64,000 nt of DNA from Rhizobium sp. AAP43 (GTDB lineage: Bacteria > Pseudomonadota > Alphaproteobacteria > Rhizobiales > Rhizobiaceae): the NCBI RefSeq assembly GCF_001296045.1, contig NZ_LJHS01000045.1, positions 62,001 through 126,000 of the forward strand. Direction: 5' to 3'. Position 1 is the first letter of the stretch. Every line of letters starts with the position of its first letter. The notes under the pieces are model-generated. The model was not told the origin of the DNA and made no database searches. It worked only from the letters and a program-made list of their open reading frames with translations. The position numbers and the translations under genes are program-made. Of this stretch, positions 31,067-42,295 are shown one piece after another.

Positions 31067-31852
31067 ATGAAAATAGCCACCTGGAACATCAACGGCGTCA
31101 AGGCGCGCATCGAGAACCTGTGTCAGTGGCTAAAGGATTCGAGCCCCGACATCGCCTGCCTGCAGGAGATCAAGTCGGTCGATGAAGGTTTTCCGCGCCT
31201 TGAGATCGAGGCGCTTGGCTATCATGTCGAAACCCACGGCCAGAAGGGGTTCAATGGCGTCGCACTTCTCTCCAAGATGAAGCCGGACGAGGTCAATCGC
31301 GGCCTGCCGGGTGACGATACCGACGAGCAGGCCCGCTTCATCGAAGGCGTGTTTTCCGTCGAGGGTGGCGCCCTTAGAGTTTGCTCGCTCTACCTGCCAA
31401 ACGGCAATCCGTCTGACGACCCGGTCAAATACCCCTATAAGCTCGCCTGGATGGCGCGGCTCGAAGCCTTTGCGCGTGACCGCATGGCCCTTGAAGAGCC
31501 GCTGATCCTCGCTGGCGACTACAATGTCATCCCGGAACCGCATGATGCGAAGGACCCTAGCCAGTGGGTCACCGACGCGCTCTTCCTGCCACAGACACGG
31601 GCCGCCTTCCGGAGGCTGGAAAACCTCGGCTTCGTCGATGCGGTGCGCGCCACAAGCGATGAAGCACCGCTCTTTTCCTTCTGGGATTATCAGGCCGGCG
31701 CCTGGCAGAAGAACAATGGCATCCGCATCGACCATCTGATGCTATCGCCCGAAGCCTCCGACCGGCTGCGTTCGGCGACCATCGAAAAGCATGTCCGAGC
31801 CTGGGAAAAGCCGTCGGACCACGTCCCTGTCGTGGGCTATTTCGGCTTCTGA
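31067..31852 (+). CDS. xthA: Exodeoxyribonuclease III
   Basis: A 261-residue AP endonuclease/3'-5' exonuclease of the EEP fold. Catalytic motifs in order: ATWNINGVKARI, CLQEIKS, GDYNVIPEP, IRIDHLML and SDHVPVVGYF. The start MKIATWNING at 31067 is the conserved one. It acts in base excision repair. It ends in a strong terminator shared with exoR. Confidence 0.95.
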   Translation: MKIATWNINGVKARIENLCQWLKDSSPDIACLQEIKSVDEGFPRLEIEALGYHVETHGQKGFNGVALLSKMKPDEVNRGLPGDDTDEQARFIEGVFSVEGGALRVCSLYLPNGNPSDDPVKYPYKLAWMARLEAFARDRMALEEPLILAGDYNVIPEPHDAKDPSQWVTDALFLPQTRAAFRRLENLGFVDAVRATSDEAPLFSFWDYQAGAWQKNNGIRIDHLMLSPEASDRLRSATIEKHVRAWEKPSDHVPVVGYFGF

Positions 31853-31911
31853 CAAAAGCCCCTCAGCCGCTCCGTCATGGCCGGCATCTCAATGACGGTC
31901 CCAAAACGCAA

Positions 31912-31941
31912 AGGGGACGGATTCAATCCGTCCCCTTTTCA
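31912..31941. terminator. Bidirectional terminator between xthA and exoR
   Basis: AAA, stem GGGGACGGA / TCCGTCCCC with a 5-nt loop, TTTT. It serves both convergent genes. Confidence 0.9.
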
Positions 31942-31961
31942 TTGTCAAGATAATCTGCCGA

Positions 31962-32756
31962 TCATTCGGCGTCGTTATAAACCTGCGGGGCCAGAAGCAC
32001 TGCGACCCGCCTGTCTTCTTCATTGGCGAGCGAGAAAGCCTGCTCCTGGAGGTCCTGCATCCAGGGACAATCCGCAGCATGGCAGTGACTGAGGGCTGCT
32101 GTCAGGAAGGCCAGGCCGCGAACGGTCTGCCCCTCTTCAAAGAGCACATTGCCGAAGATCGACATCGCACCGGCATGCCCACTTTTGCGCGCCAGATTGA
32201 GCCACTTCTTTGCCTGCTGGACGTTGGTGCTGCCACCCTCACCGGCAAGGATCATCCGCGCCAGCTGAAACTGGGCTTCCGGCACGCCAAAGGTCGATGC
32301 AACCTGGAAATAGATCTGGCGGGCCTGGGCGAGATCTGCCTTCACCGGCGTGTCCGGAATACCGTTGCGATAGTAGCGCGCCAAGGACAGAAGGGCGTTG
32401 ACGAAGAAGCCTGTGTCGGCCGAACCGGGCTCGACGCCCTGATTGGCGATCTGGGCATAGATCTTGAAGGCCTCGAAGTCATTCTCCACGACGCCGTCGC
32501 CAGCCTCGTACATGTTCGCCAGCGCCCAGCGGGAGCCGGTATGGCCCTTTTCAGCGGCGTAGCGATAGGCCTCGACGGCATCTTCCTTCTGGCCATTCTT
32601 GTAGGCGTTGAAGCCGAACTTGAAGAGATCGAAGGGGCCGGACTGGCTGTTGACACCTGCATTCAGGTCGAATGCACGTGCAGCGACGGGCGCGGCCAGC
32701 AGCATGGCTGCGGTGGCCCAAATGACTGCAGAATTCTTCCAATGACCCAACGGCAT
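31962..32756 (-). CDS. exoR: ExoR-type Sel1-repeat periplasmic regulator of exopolysaccharide and motility
   Basis: A 264-residue protein with a signal peptide (cut after about residue 28, VAARA/FDL) and tandem Sel1-like helical repeats, for example AVEAYRYAAEKGHTGSRWAL and AQFQLARMILAGEGG. Length, QSGPFDLFKFGF after the signal, and the repeats match ExoR of Sinorhizobium/Agrobacterium, which in the periplasm inhibits the ExoS(ChvG)-ChvI two-component system, repressing succinoglycan and affecting flagella and acid response. The start at 32756 is preferred because AGGA lies 7 nt upstream and the signal begins well; 32777 is an alternative. No exoS/chvI gene lies in this window. Confidence 0.9.
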   Translation of the reverse strand: MPLGHWKNSAVIWATAAMLLAAPVAARAFDLNAGVNSQSGPFDLFKFGFNAYKNGQKEDAVEAYRYAAEKGHTGSRWALANMYEAGDGVVENDFEAFKIYAQIANQGVEPGSADTGFFVNALLSLARYYRNGIPDTPVKADLAQARQIYFQVASTFGVPEAQFQLARMILAGEGGSTNVQQAKKWLNLARKSGHAGAMSIFGNVLFEEGQTVRGLAFLTAALSHCHAADCPWMQDLQEQAFSLANEEDRRVAVLLAPQVYNDAE

Positions 32757-33251
32757 TGTCTTCCTGGTTTCCGTCATCCGCGCTCGCAGCACGGCCCTCA
32801 AATGACCAGAGGCCGCACCTGCCATCGCACTCAAAGTCACGATAAACGCCGACGGGTGAAACAATCGTTCACGCTGCGCAACACCGCCGATGCCGAACGG
32901 CCTCTTGTTCAATCCTGTTTTAACCATGGGAATGAAAGTAGACTGGATTTCCGGCAATACTGGGACTGGCTTTCGCGAAGTCATTCCCCTGCCTGAAACC
33001 TTTGCCGACCGCTCCCCGACAGCGACCGCAAACACTGGATTCAGCACCCTAATCATGCCCTGAGGCTCTTTTCTAACTCGATACGCCGCACACATCTGAA
33101 ACGGAACTTCCGTTCCTCGCATCCAACCGGTGCTCTTCCTTTGTGGCGGGAAATGGACAAAAGCAACGCCCCGCAGAGCCGTCCCACAAGGGATCCGAGC
33201 AATGTTGCAGAATCGTCACATTTGCGAAAGCTAATGGATTGGACATCGGGC
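32757..33251. other. Long gene-free spacer upstream of exoR
   Basis: No credible coding frame in about 495 nt. It presumably holds the exoR promoter and leader. The only structure I see is the short palindrome ACGGAACTTCCGT at 33101-33113. Frames reading through it belong to implausible extensions of exoR or antisense to the porin gene. Confidence 0.6.
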
Positions 33252-33284
33252 AAAAAAGAAGCCCGGACAGAGCCGGGCTTCTTC
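33252..33284 (-). terminator. Terminator of the FadL-type porin gene
   Basis: Stem GAAGCCCGG / CCGGGCTTC with a 6-nt loop; on the minus strand it runs into a T-run (A-run on plus). Confidence 0.85.
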
Positions 33285-33308
33285 AAGATCGAGAGGCTTA
33301 GGAAGACC

Positions 33309-34466
33309 TCAGAAAGAGACCTTGTAGGATGCGGTGACCGCATACGCCCAGTCGCCGTCCGCGGTGGCGTCAAAGGTGGCGTCATTGGCAACCGACTGAC
33401 TACCGCTTGTCAGATAGCTGACACCAGCGCCAGCGCGCAACTCGCCCGGACCGACCTTAGCCAACACACCAGCGCCGAGAGTCCAGGTATCCGTGTAGAT
33501 GTCGGCGCCCGAGTCGACGCCCTTGTCCCAGGTCAGGTTGACGGTGCCGGAGATCTTCTCATTGAAGGAATGTCCAACGCCTGCCTGAACCGTCCAGCCA
33601 TCTTTCCAGTTGTAGACGTCTTCCTGCGGGAGGTATCCGCCTGGGGCAAAGGGGTTCCCAATGCTGTAGTTCAGCGAGTCGAGTACGCTCCAGTCCGTCC
33701 ACTTGACAGAACCATAGACAAGCCAGCCGGGCGCTACACCGCTTTGTACGCTCAGCTTGATCGACTGAGGAAGGGTGCCAGCACCAAAGGCATCCTGAAG
33801 GCCAAGTGGCGCCACTGCAGGGTTCCAGTCAAAACTGCCATCATCCGCATCGTGATCGATCTTCGAACGATACATTAGCTGGAACCGCATTGCATATTCT
33901 GGAATCGTATAGGCTGCACCGATACGGTATCCATATGCAGCATCATCTTCGAGCCTCAAGTCACCCGCGCGACCGTTGGCCGTGTACTTGAAATCCTGCA
34001 GGAACACGCCACCGAGCAGATAGGCCTTGCCCATGCCGGCATCCATATTCACCGCGCAGGTAGAGGCGTATTCATTGGTGATGAAGTCCTTATGGCTGGC
34101 ACCCGCGCCGCCATTCAACAGACTTGCGAGCTGCGCTTCCGCACCGTAATCCGCATCCGCGCCGAAAGGCTGGGTATAGGTAAAGGCACAAGCGAACCTG
34201 TCCGACACCTTCACCTTCGCGGCGAAAGATGGAATGCTGTAATTCTGCGAGAAATCGTCATCCGTTGCCGCAACACCTTCGATGGTGTCGTAGCCACGCT
34301 TCGGCATAACGAACGTGTAGCCACCGCGCGCGACAATGTCGCCATCCTCAAACAGGATATCGGTATCCGCCTCACCCCGGTTCCAGCCGCCAGCCTGCGC
34401 GCCTCCCACGAATGCGCTGGCTGCGATCAGGCCGATGGCCGTGGTCTTTATTAGATGGTTCGCCAT
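33309..34466 (-). CDS. OmpP1/FadL-family outer-membrane porin
   Basis: A 385-residue outer-membrane beta-barrel with a clear signal peptide (cut near FVGGAQA/GGW). Many alternating strands end in a terminal aromatic (YKVSF), as in barrel proteins. The N-terminal region after the signal and the overall length fit the OmpP1/FadL/TodX transporters of hydrophobic compounds. The start at 34466 has GGGGAGAG upstream. Codon use looks ordinary. It lies between exoR and valS; the long AT-rich upstream region suggests its own regulated promoter. Confidence 0.82.
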   Translation of the reverse strand: MANHLIKTTAIGLIAASAFVGGAQAGGWNRGEADTDILFEDGDIVARGGYTFVMPKRGYDTIEGVAATDDDFSQNYSIPSFAAKVKVSDRFACAFTYTQPFGADADYGAEAQLASLLNGGAGASHKDFITNEYASTCAVNMDAGMGKAYLLGGVFLQDFKYTANGRAGDLRLEDDAAYGYRIGAAYTIPEYAMRFQLMYRSKIDHDADDGSFDWNPAVAPLGLQDAFGAGTLPQSIKLSVQSGVAPGWLVYGSVKWTDWSVLDSLNYSIGNPFAPGGYLPQEDVYNWKDGWTVQAGVGHSFNEKISGTVNLTWDKGVDSGADIYTDTWTLGAGVLAKVGPGELRAGAGVSYLTSGSQSVANDATFDATADGDWAYAVTASYKVSF

Positions 34467-34847
34467 GTCTCTCCCCAATTCCGGCAAAACTGTGATTTGC
34501 GATTGTAACCATGTGCGACAGATTGACAATCGCGTGATCGCCCCGGTTGCCAAGAACAGATATCGAAATTTTTACGTAACGTATTTGACGCGCACGTCAT
34601 TCACGACATGCGTTGGAAATTATTTGCGAAAACACACCGCACACTGCAGCATCCTAGAACATCTTACCCTTGCGCCGGAATTCTGTGGCACGACAGTCAC
34701 AGTAAGACTGTTCGTAAAAATGGCAGCGAATGAACACCGTAAATTGCAGAAAACGCCAATCTTATCGTCATTCCAGCCGCTTATCGGGCTGAATCAATAT
34801 GCACCGCAGCATAAGGACCGGCAGAATTGCGGGTTTCTCTGACGAAG
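34467..34847. other. AT-rich gene-free spacer upstream of the porin gene
   Basis: About 380 nt clearly richer in A+T than its surroundings. An open frame crosses it on the plus strand (34336-34842) but starts inside the porin gene, has no recognisable motif and no ribosome site. The spacer probably carries the porin promoter and leader. A small RNA cannot be excluded from sequence alone. Confidence 0.5.
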
Positions 34848-34875
34848 AACGCCGGACTCAGAGAGCCCGGCGTTT
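34848..34875 (-). terminator. Probable terminator of valS
   Basis: Stem AACGCCGG / CCGGCGTT with an 11-nt loop, followed on the minus strand by TTCTTC, 30 nt past the valS stop. The T-run is weak. Confidence 0.55.
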
Positions 34876-34904
34876 AGAATTCCATTCCTTTTGAGGGGCG
34901 TGCC

Positions 34905-37835
<2,931 letters not shown>

Positions 37836-37900
37836 TTTCCGACCGGATTTTCGAGTTCTGGATGGGGATTGGTAAATAGGACTGGCAAAACCAAGTCAAT

Positions 37901-37926
37901 AAAAAAGGCCGCTCTTGCGAGCGGCC
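37901..37926 (-). terminator. Terminator of popZ
   Basis: Stem GGCCGCTC / GAGCGGCC with a TTGC loop; on the minus strand it ends in a six-T run. Confidence 0.9.
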
Positions 37927-37950
37927 CCCAATTCCCAATGGGATGAAGGA

Positions 37951-39000
37951 TCAGCGCCGCGGGCCGCGTGCGACGCGTTCGATTTCTTCGCGCACGAGGC
38001 GCTCCACCAGCGTCGGCAGGTTGTCGTCGAGCCATTCCTTCAGCATCGGGCGCAACATGTCCTCGGCCATTTCATCGAGCGAGCGGCGCTGCTGGCCATC
38101 AATGGCAGCGGCGAGATCGGAGAAGGAGCGGGAAACCTGCTGTACGGTCGCGACGGAGACCAGTGCGGCAAGGTCGCTGTTACCATCGACCTTGCTCTCG
38201 ATCTTTTCCTCGGCCGGCGGGTTCCAGGCTGCCACCGGCTCAAAAGCCGGCTCGGAACGGGACGCCATGCTCGACGCGGTATTTTCAAAAGACAAACGCT
38301 CACCCTTCTCAATCTTCACTTCAACGGATGCGATCCGTGTGGGCGGCACGTCTGCGCGCGGCTCCAGAATCGGCATTGAAGGTGCGATTGTTTCCGAGAC
38401 TTGCGGCGGTTCCATGGCCGGCGCTGCATTCATCTGTGCGCGAAGCTCCTCGCCGGGCCGGCGTTCGGCATCGCGTATTTCAGAGAGCCTCGGCGCCTGG
38501 CTCGGCATTGGCCGCTCGCCGCGTGGCGAGGCCATCACAGAAGCCTGCTGCACCGGGCGCTCGGTGCGTTCGGCGGCCAGCCGGACGCGCGCAGCCAGAT
38601 CGGCAAGCGAAACGCTCTTGGGCGCCTCGACGGGGGCGGCCGGCGTCAGCGCCTGACGGACGGGCTCCGTGCGAGCAGGCTCGACGCGCACCGGTTCCAT
38701 GCGGGCCGGTTCAATCATGCGTTCCAGCGCCGCAGACCGCTCGGACGTTGCCGGGCGATCAGATGTCATGGGGCGCTCCGAAGCGAGGTTCGGCCGAAGA
38801 TCGTTTGCGGGTGCAAACACCGGGGCATCGAAGCTTGTTTCCTGCGCGCGCTCGTCGGCTGCCATGGCCTCCGCCGAATAACCGTCAAGCTCGTCAACCA
38901 CCTCACCGGCTGTCGCAGGATCATTGCTTTCGATGATCCGGCGGATCGATGCCAGTATTTCTTCCATAGACGGTTCACGCACTACGCTTGGCTGAGCCAT
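37951..39000 (-). CDS. popZ: Polar organizing protein PopZ (DUF2497)
   Basis: A 349-residue protein with the two conserved PopZ ends: an N-terminal helix motif EPSMEEILASIRRII (about 8-22) and a C-terminal helical region from LAAAIDGQQRRSLDEMAEDM to the end (about 270-349). The centre is an acidic, Pro/Arg-rich disordered spacer, longer than in Caulobacter PopZ (177 residues) as is usual in rhizobia. PopZ forms a polymer hub at the cell pole that anchors the chromosome origin through ParB; in Agrobacterium it marks the growing pole. It lies upstream of valS. Confidence 0.93.
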   Translation of the reverse strand: MAQPSVVREPSMEEILASIRRIIESNDPATAGEVVDELDGYSAEAMAADERAQETSFDAPVFAPANDLRPNLASERPMTSDRPATSERSAALERMIEPARMEPVRVEPARTEPVRQALTPAAPVEAPKSVSLADLAARVRLAAERTERPVQQASVMASPRGERPMPSQAPRLSEIRDAERRPGEELRAQMNAAPAMEPPQVSETIAPSMPILEPRADVPPTRIASVEVKIEKGERLSFENTASSMASRSEPAFEPVAAWNPPAEEKIESKVDGNSDLAALVSVATVQQVSRSFSDLAAAIDGQQRRSLDEMAEDMLRPMLKEWLDDNLPTLVERLVREEIERVARGPRR

Positions 39001-39171
39001 ACTTGTCCCCGTTGTCTTCATGGTATCCGGTGTCTTCAAAATGTCCGGCCAGCGAGCGGAGCCGCACCGATTCGCTGTACCCTAGGATACGCCGCTTGGG
39101 AAAAAAATCACGCAAAGGTCACACTCGCCCGGGATCGTTCCTGATGCACAGTTTTGTGTTGCCTAAAACGA

Positions 39172-39199
39172 AAGAGGCCCGCACATGGCGGGCCTTTCG
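39172..39199 (-). terminator. Terminator of the second pcm-like gene
   Basis: Stem AGGCCCGC / GCGGGCCT with a 5-nt loop; on the minus strand it is followed by CTTTCG. It lies 26 nt beyond the stop at 39222. Confidence 0.75.
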
Positions 39200-39221
39200 A
39201 CTGTCGCGCTGATGGCGCGGA

Positions 39222-39893
39222 TCAGAATACGAATTCAGCAGCCTTGCGGAAGCCGGGCAGCGGCATCACGGCAGCGTTGAAGTACTCGGTATAGGAGACC
39301 TGGCCAGAATTCTTGACGTAAAGACGGGCGCGTGCGGCATTGCCATATCCGACCACCGCAACCAGGCGACCGCCCTCACGCAGCTGATCGAGAAGAGCCG
39401 GCGACATCTGTTCGACAGCGCCGTTGACGAAGATCACATCATAAGGTGCCTCGGCCGGATAGCCGGCCTCAAGATTGCCGGTGACGACAGCGACATTGTC
39501 ATAGCCAAGCGAAGACAGCGTCTCGGTCGCCTTGGCAGCCAGGGCCTCGTCGGATTCGACGGCCACAACCGAGCCACCCACCAGCGACAGAATTGCGGCA
39601 GCATAACCAGAACCACAGCCCACTTCGAGGACGAGGTCATCGCGACCGATCGCGGCCAGCTGCAACAGCTTGGCGAGCGGCGACGGCTCCATGACGTATC
39701 GGGCCGGATTGTTGCCAGACGCCGGACAGATCAACAGATCCTCGTCGATATAAGCAAGTGGCTTGAGCTCAGCGGCGACGAAGGCTTCGCGCGGCACACT
39801 CAAAAAGGCATTGAGTACCGAATGCGAGGTGACATCCGTCGTGCGGATCTGGTTTTCCACCATCTTGATGCGTGCGGCTTCGTAATCGATCAT
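39222..39893 (-). CDS. Protein-L-isoaspartate O-methyltransferase family protein, divergent
   Basis: A 223-residue SAM-binding protein. The SAM site is VLEVGCGSGYAAAIL (about 88-102); the region around YVMEPSPLAKLLQL replaces the substrate motif (GQTIS type) of true PCMT, so the repair activity is doubtful. The opening IDYEAARIKMVENQIRTTDV is characteristic of this alphaproteobacterial subgroup, usually encoded next to tolC. No tolC gene is seen here; popZ follows instead. The start is 39893 or 39908. Confidence 0.85.
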   Translation of the reverse strand: MIDYEAARIKMVENQIRTTDVTSHSVLNAFLSVPREAFVAAELKPLAYIDEDLLICPASGNNPARYVMEPSPLAKLLQLAAIGRDDLVLEVGCGSGYAAAILSLVGGSVVAVESDEALAAKATETLSSLGYDNVAVVTGNLEAGYPAEAPYDVIFVNGAVEQMSPALLDQLREGGRLVAVVGYGNAARARLYVKNSGQVSYTEYFNAAVMPLPGFRKAAEFVF

Positions 39894-40050
39894 GTCCTGT
39901 CGCCCCATTTGGCCGGTCGTATTTCACCCCGTGTCTTAATTGCAGGGCGTCCGGCTTTCAAGTCAGGCCGCGCTGTGGCGAACAGTTTATCTGAAACCCC
40001 ATGCGGCAAAACTGTCGCACGGGGCTGTTGCAGCGCAGAATCGCGCGTCA

Positions 40051-40374
40051 TCAATTGCCGATTGTGTAGCTGCCCGTCTCGCAGAAATCGACCTTGTCGC
40101 GCACGTCGTAATAGCTGTCGTCCTCGAAAACGGCGCGGATCTTGTAGACGCAGGCATCCGAGTCGTCGGAAATCGTCAGTGCGCGGGACTTGCCGCCGTA
40201 CAAGCCCTTTTTCTTCAGAAGTTCGACCGACTTGCCGCCGCCTTCCGGCGAGACATGGAACTGCACGATCATGTTCTCCGTGCCGTTTTCCAGCGTGAAG
40301 TTCAGGTTCTCGGCAGATGCGGCCAGTGGCGACAGAAGGGAAATGATGAGGGAAAGCGAAAGATGTTTGCGCAT
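40051..40374 (-). CDS. Small secreted protein of unknown function
   Basis: A 107-residue protein with a signal peptide (MRKHLSLSLIISLLSPLAASA/E) and a mature part of about 85 residues with two cysteines (DACVYKIRAVFEDDSYYD and VDFCETGS), probably disulfide-linked in the periplasm. It resembles a family of small rhizobial periplasmic proteins I cannot name. GGAG lies 9 nt upstream. Confidence 0.75.
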   Translation of the reverse strand: MRKHLSLSLIISLLSPLAASAENLNFTLENGTENMIVQFHVSPEGGGKSVELLKKKGLYGGKSRALTISDDSDACVYKIRAVFEDDSYYDVRDKVDFCETGSYTIGN

Positions 40375-40572
40375 GATGGGGGCTCCGCGTGTTGATACCG
40401 CAAAGCCTCTAGCGCGCCCAGCCTTTGCCGCAAGCGCATGGCTCGACCAATATCGGGCCTATCCGATCTGGAGGGGCCTGAAGCCCGGTTAGGCGCAAAT
40501 TTGGCCGATCATTGCCTCAACGACAAAGCGTCGCTTGCAACTATCGCCATTCAAAAGGGAAATCGGAAGATT

Positions 40573-40646
40573 TGGAGGCCTCGCCCGGAATTGAACCGGG
40601 GTACGAGGATTTGCAGTCCTCTGCGTCACCACTCCGCCACGAGGCC
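40573..40646 (-). tRNA. tRNA-Cys (GCA)
   Basis: Folds as a complete 74-nt cloverleaf on the minus strand: acceptor GGCCTCG / CGAGGCC, discriminator T (standard for tRNA-Cys), CCA encoded, anticodon GCA (40612-40614 on plus), and T-arm GGTTCAATTCC. Confidence 0.95.
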
Positions 40647-40853
40647 ATCCGAGTAGAAAAGTGCGTGTGGTGGCGGTCGTTTAGAACCATCCCAGAAAAA
40701 CCGCAAGAGGGATTTTCAAAAACCAGCGCTTTTCGTCGGCAACGAGACGCGCCATGCATCGAGGTTCCCGGACAGCAGGCATCGCAGACGATCGCTGCCC
40801 TACGCAACACCCCCGGGAACATGCGGCCCCTCCGCCATGGTGCCCTGGCAGAA

Positions 40854-41108
40854 TCAGGCAACCTCCTGCCGGGGAGCGTGATCGAGCAAACGAGTAGCGG
40901 CCATGATCCTTGCCGCATCCGTCAAAAGGTCGGGATCGGTCATACCGGCCGTATAGAGACGGATAACCGCCTTTCCGACGATCTCCCGATGGCCAATCGC
41001 CTCGGCACCGGCGCCGGTCGCTCCAACGGAGAGCATGGCGTGGGTGATGATCTGGAGATCGGCAGGCGTCAGGATCAACGTCCCGACATCCTGGTCCACA
41101 TAGTACAT
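40854..41108 (-). CDS. Small hypothetical protein
   Basis: An 84-residue protein beginning MYYVDQDVGTLILTPADL, with GAGGA 5-7 nt before the ATG. It looks like a compact helical cytoplasmic protein with no membrane segment and no motif I recognise. Located between the two tRNA genes. The good ribosome site and the start exactly where a protein-like sequence begins support it as a real gene. Confidence 0.6.
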   Translation of the reverse strand: MYYVDQDVGTLILTPADLQIITHAMLSVGATGAGAEAIGHREIVGKAVIRLYTAGMTDPDLLTDAARIMAATRLLDHAPRQEVA

Positions 41109-41247
41109 TTTTCCTCGCAATCGCCGGGAACCGGTAAGGCCCATCGCCGTTCGGTTACTCCAACAGACTGCGAATCATACAGAGAGAGAGATACACCCGC
41201 ATTTGCATTTGACAGGTCGGGCGCAATTAAATCGTGTATCGGCCCTT

Positions 41248-41535
41248 TTATCGGGATGTCGGCGCATCCGTGTTCTTCGGCGCATTGCGCCTGTTCCACC
41301 ATACGGCCATGCGGCGGCGGCTGCGGCGAACGGAAGACAGGTCATGCGACAGGACCAGCAGACCGACCGGTACCATCCAGAATCCGAGAATGGGCAAAAA
41401 TCCAAGCGCGCCGCCGCCGATAAAGGCCGAGCCGACGGCAATGCGTCCGGCGCGAGACTTCGGCACGGGGATCTCCACAGACCCGAGCTTCAATCGACCA
41501 CGCGCATGATCCAGCCGGTAAAATCCCTTGGACAC
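41248..41535 (-). CDS. Small membrane protein, probable GTG start
   Basis: A 95-residue protein starting at GTG (VSKGFYRLDHARGRLKLG). A hydrophobic hairpin (AVGSAFIGGGALGFLPILGFWMVPVGLLVLS, about 30-62) is followed by HDLSSVRRSRRRMAVWWNRR. This PILGFWMVPVGLLVLS-plus-arginine pattern recurs in small alphaproteobacterial membrane proteins. AGGAG lies 10 nt before the GTG. The longer ATG frame to 41775 would run through the tRNA-Asn gene antisense and is rejected. Confidence 0.6.
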   Translation of the reverse strand: MSKGFYRLDHARGRLKLGSVEIPVPKSRAGRIAVGSAFIGGGALGFLPILGFWMVPVGLLVLSHDLSSVRRSRRRMAVWWNRRNAPKNTDAPTSR

Positions 41536-41643
41536 CTGTCGAACACTCCTGAAAACCAAGCCTTTTGCGCTAACAACGCGCAAGGCTGAGTTGGTGATCC
41601 ACCGAAATAAAACAAGAAGACGACATTTTTTTTGAAAAACCGC

Positions 41644-41672
41644 TTGGCAAATCCGACGCGCATCAGTATTAC
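41644..41672 (+). promoter_or_regulatory. Probable sigma-70 promoter of tRNA-Asn
   Basis: TTGGCA (41644-41649), 17-nt spacer, TATTAC (41667-41672), ending 27 nt before the tRNA. Confidence 0.5.
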
Positions 41673-41699
41673 CCCGCTCACACCGCCGCAAGCGGCTGT

Positions 41700-41774
41700 T
41701 CCCTGGTAGCTCAGCGGTAGAGCATTCGACTGTTAATCGACAGGTCGCCGGTTCGAATCCGGCCCGGGGAGCCA
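41700..41774 (+). tRNA. tRNA-Asn (GTT)
   Basis: A 75-nt cloverleaf: acceptor TCCCTGG / CCGGGGA (one G-U), D-arm GCTCAGCGGTAGAGC, anticodon GTT in GACTGTTAATC, T-arm GGTTCGAATCC, discriminator G, encoded CCA. Confidence 0.97.
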
Positions 41775-41783
41775 TCTCATTCT

Positions 41784-41818
41784 AAAAGGCCCGCGCTTTC
41801 TAAGCTGCGGGCCTTTTT
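41784..41818 (+). terminator. Terminator after tRNA-Asn
   Basis: AAAA, stem AAGGCCCGC / GCGGGCCTT with an extended loop, TTTTT. Confidence 0.88.
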
Positions 41819-41943
41819 CTTTTTGCACGTCCAGACGGATTTTGTGTCAAAACGGTGCGATCATGCCGCCCGGCGAAACATCCTCTTCACCTTTGCCTGC
41901 TAATTCAGTCCCAGAACGAGTGGCACGAGAAGGAGATCGGCCA

Positions 41944-42171
41944 ATGTGGCTGCAGCTTCACGACGGGGACGGTTTTCCCTTTTTCGTCAATATGAACAAC
42001 GTGGTGGACTTCCGCTGGTACCAGCGCGAGGGCTATACATGCCTCCTCACGACAGCGCCCGTTGCCGAAAAGCTGCACCGTCTTTTCGTGCGTGAAAGCG
42101 CTGACCAGATCATGGCCATGATCCGCGCCGAAGAAGCACGCCTCGCCGGACGCAGCCGGGTCGCCGCCTGA
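41944..42171 (+). CDS. Small conserved hypothetical protein
   Basis: A 75-residue protein (begins MWLQLHDGDGFPFFVNMNNV) with AAGGAG 9 nt before the ATG. The N-terminal half looks like short beta strands and the C-terminal half is a helix (ESADQIMAMIRAEEARLAG). No membrane segment. I do not recognise the family. The longer frame from 41842 has no ribosome site. Confidence 0.65.
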   Translation: MWLQLHDGDGFPFFVNMNNVVDFRWYQREGYTCLLTTAPVAEKLHRLFVRESADQIMAMIRAEEARLAGRSRVAA

Positions 42172-42295
42172 CCCGCGACGGACCGATCCTCGGCGATTGC
42201 CGATATAAATCGTCCGTCGCAATGATCCTTCACGCGACGGGCTTCGTACGGCGTGGGTAAGCACCTTCTTACCCCGCCGCACAGGTCACTGCCCC

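Noticed and set aside
34336..34842. 168-codon plus-strand frame in the AT-rich spacer
   Set aside because: Starts inside the porin gene, no ribosome site, no protein-like motif; most of it lies in non-coding AT-rich sequence.
40573..41774. Genomic island with tRNA attachment site
   Set aside because: No integrase, no direct repeat of a tRNA 3' end, no mobile gene found.
41536..41775. N-terminal extension of the small membrane protein through the tRNA-Asn gene
   Set aside because: It would translate the antisense of a tRNA; the GTG at 41535 has a ribosome site.
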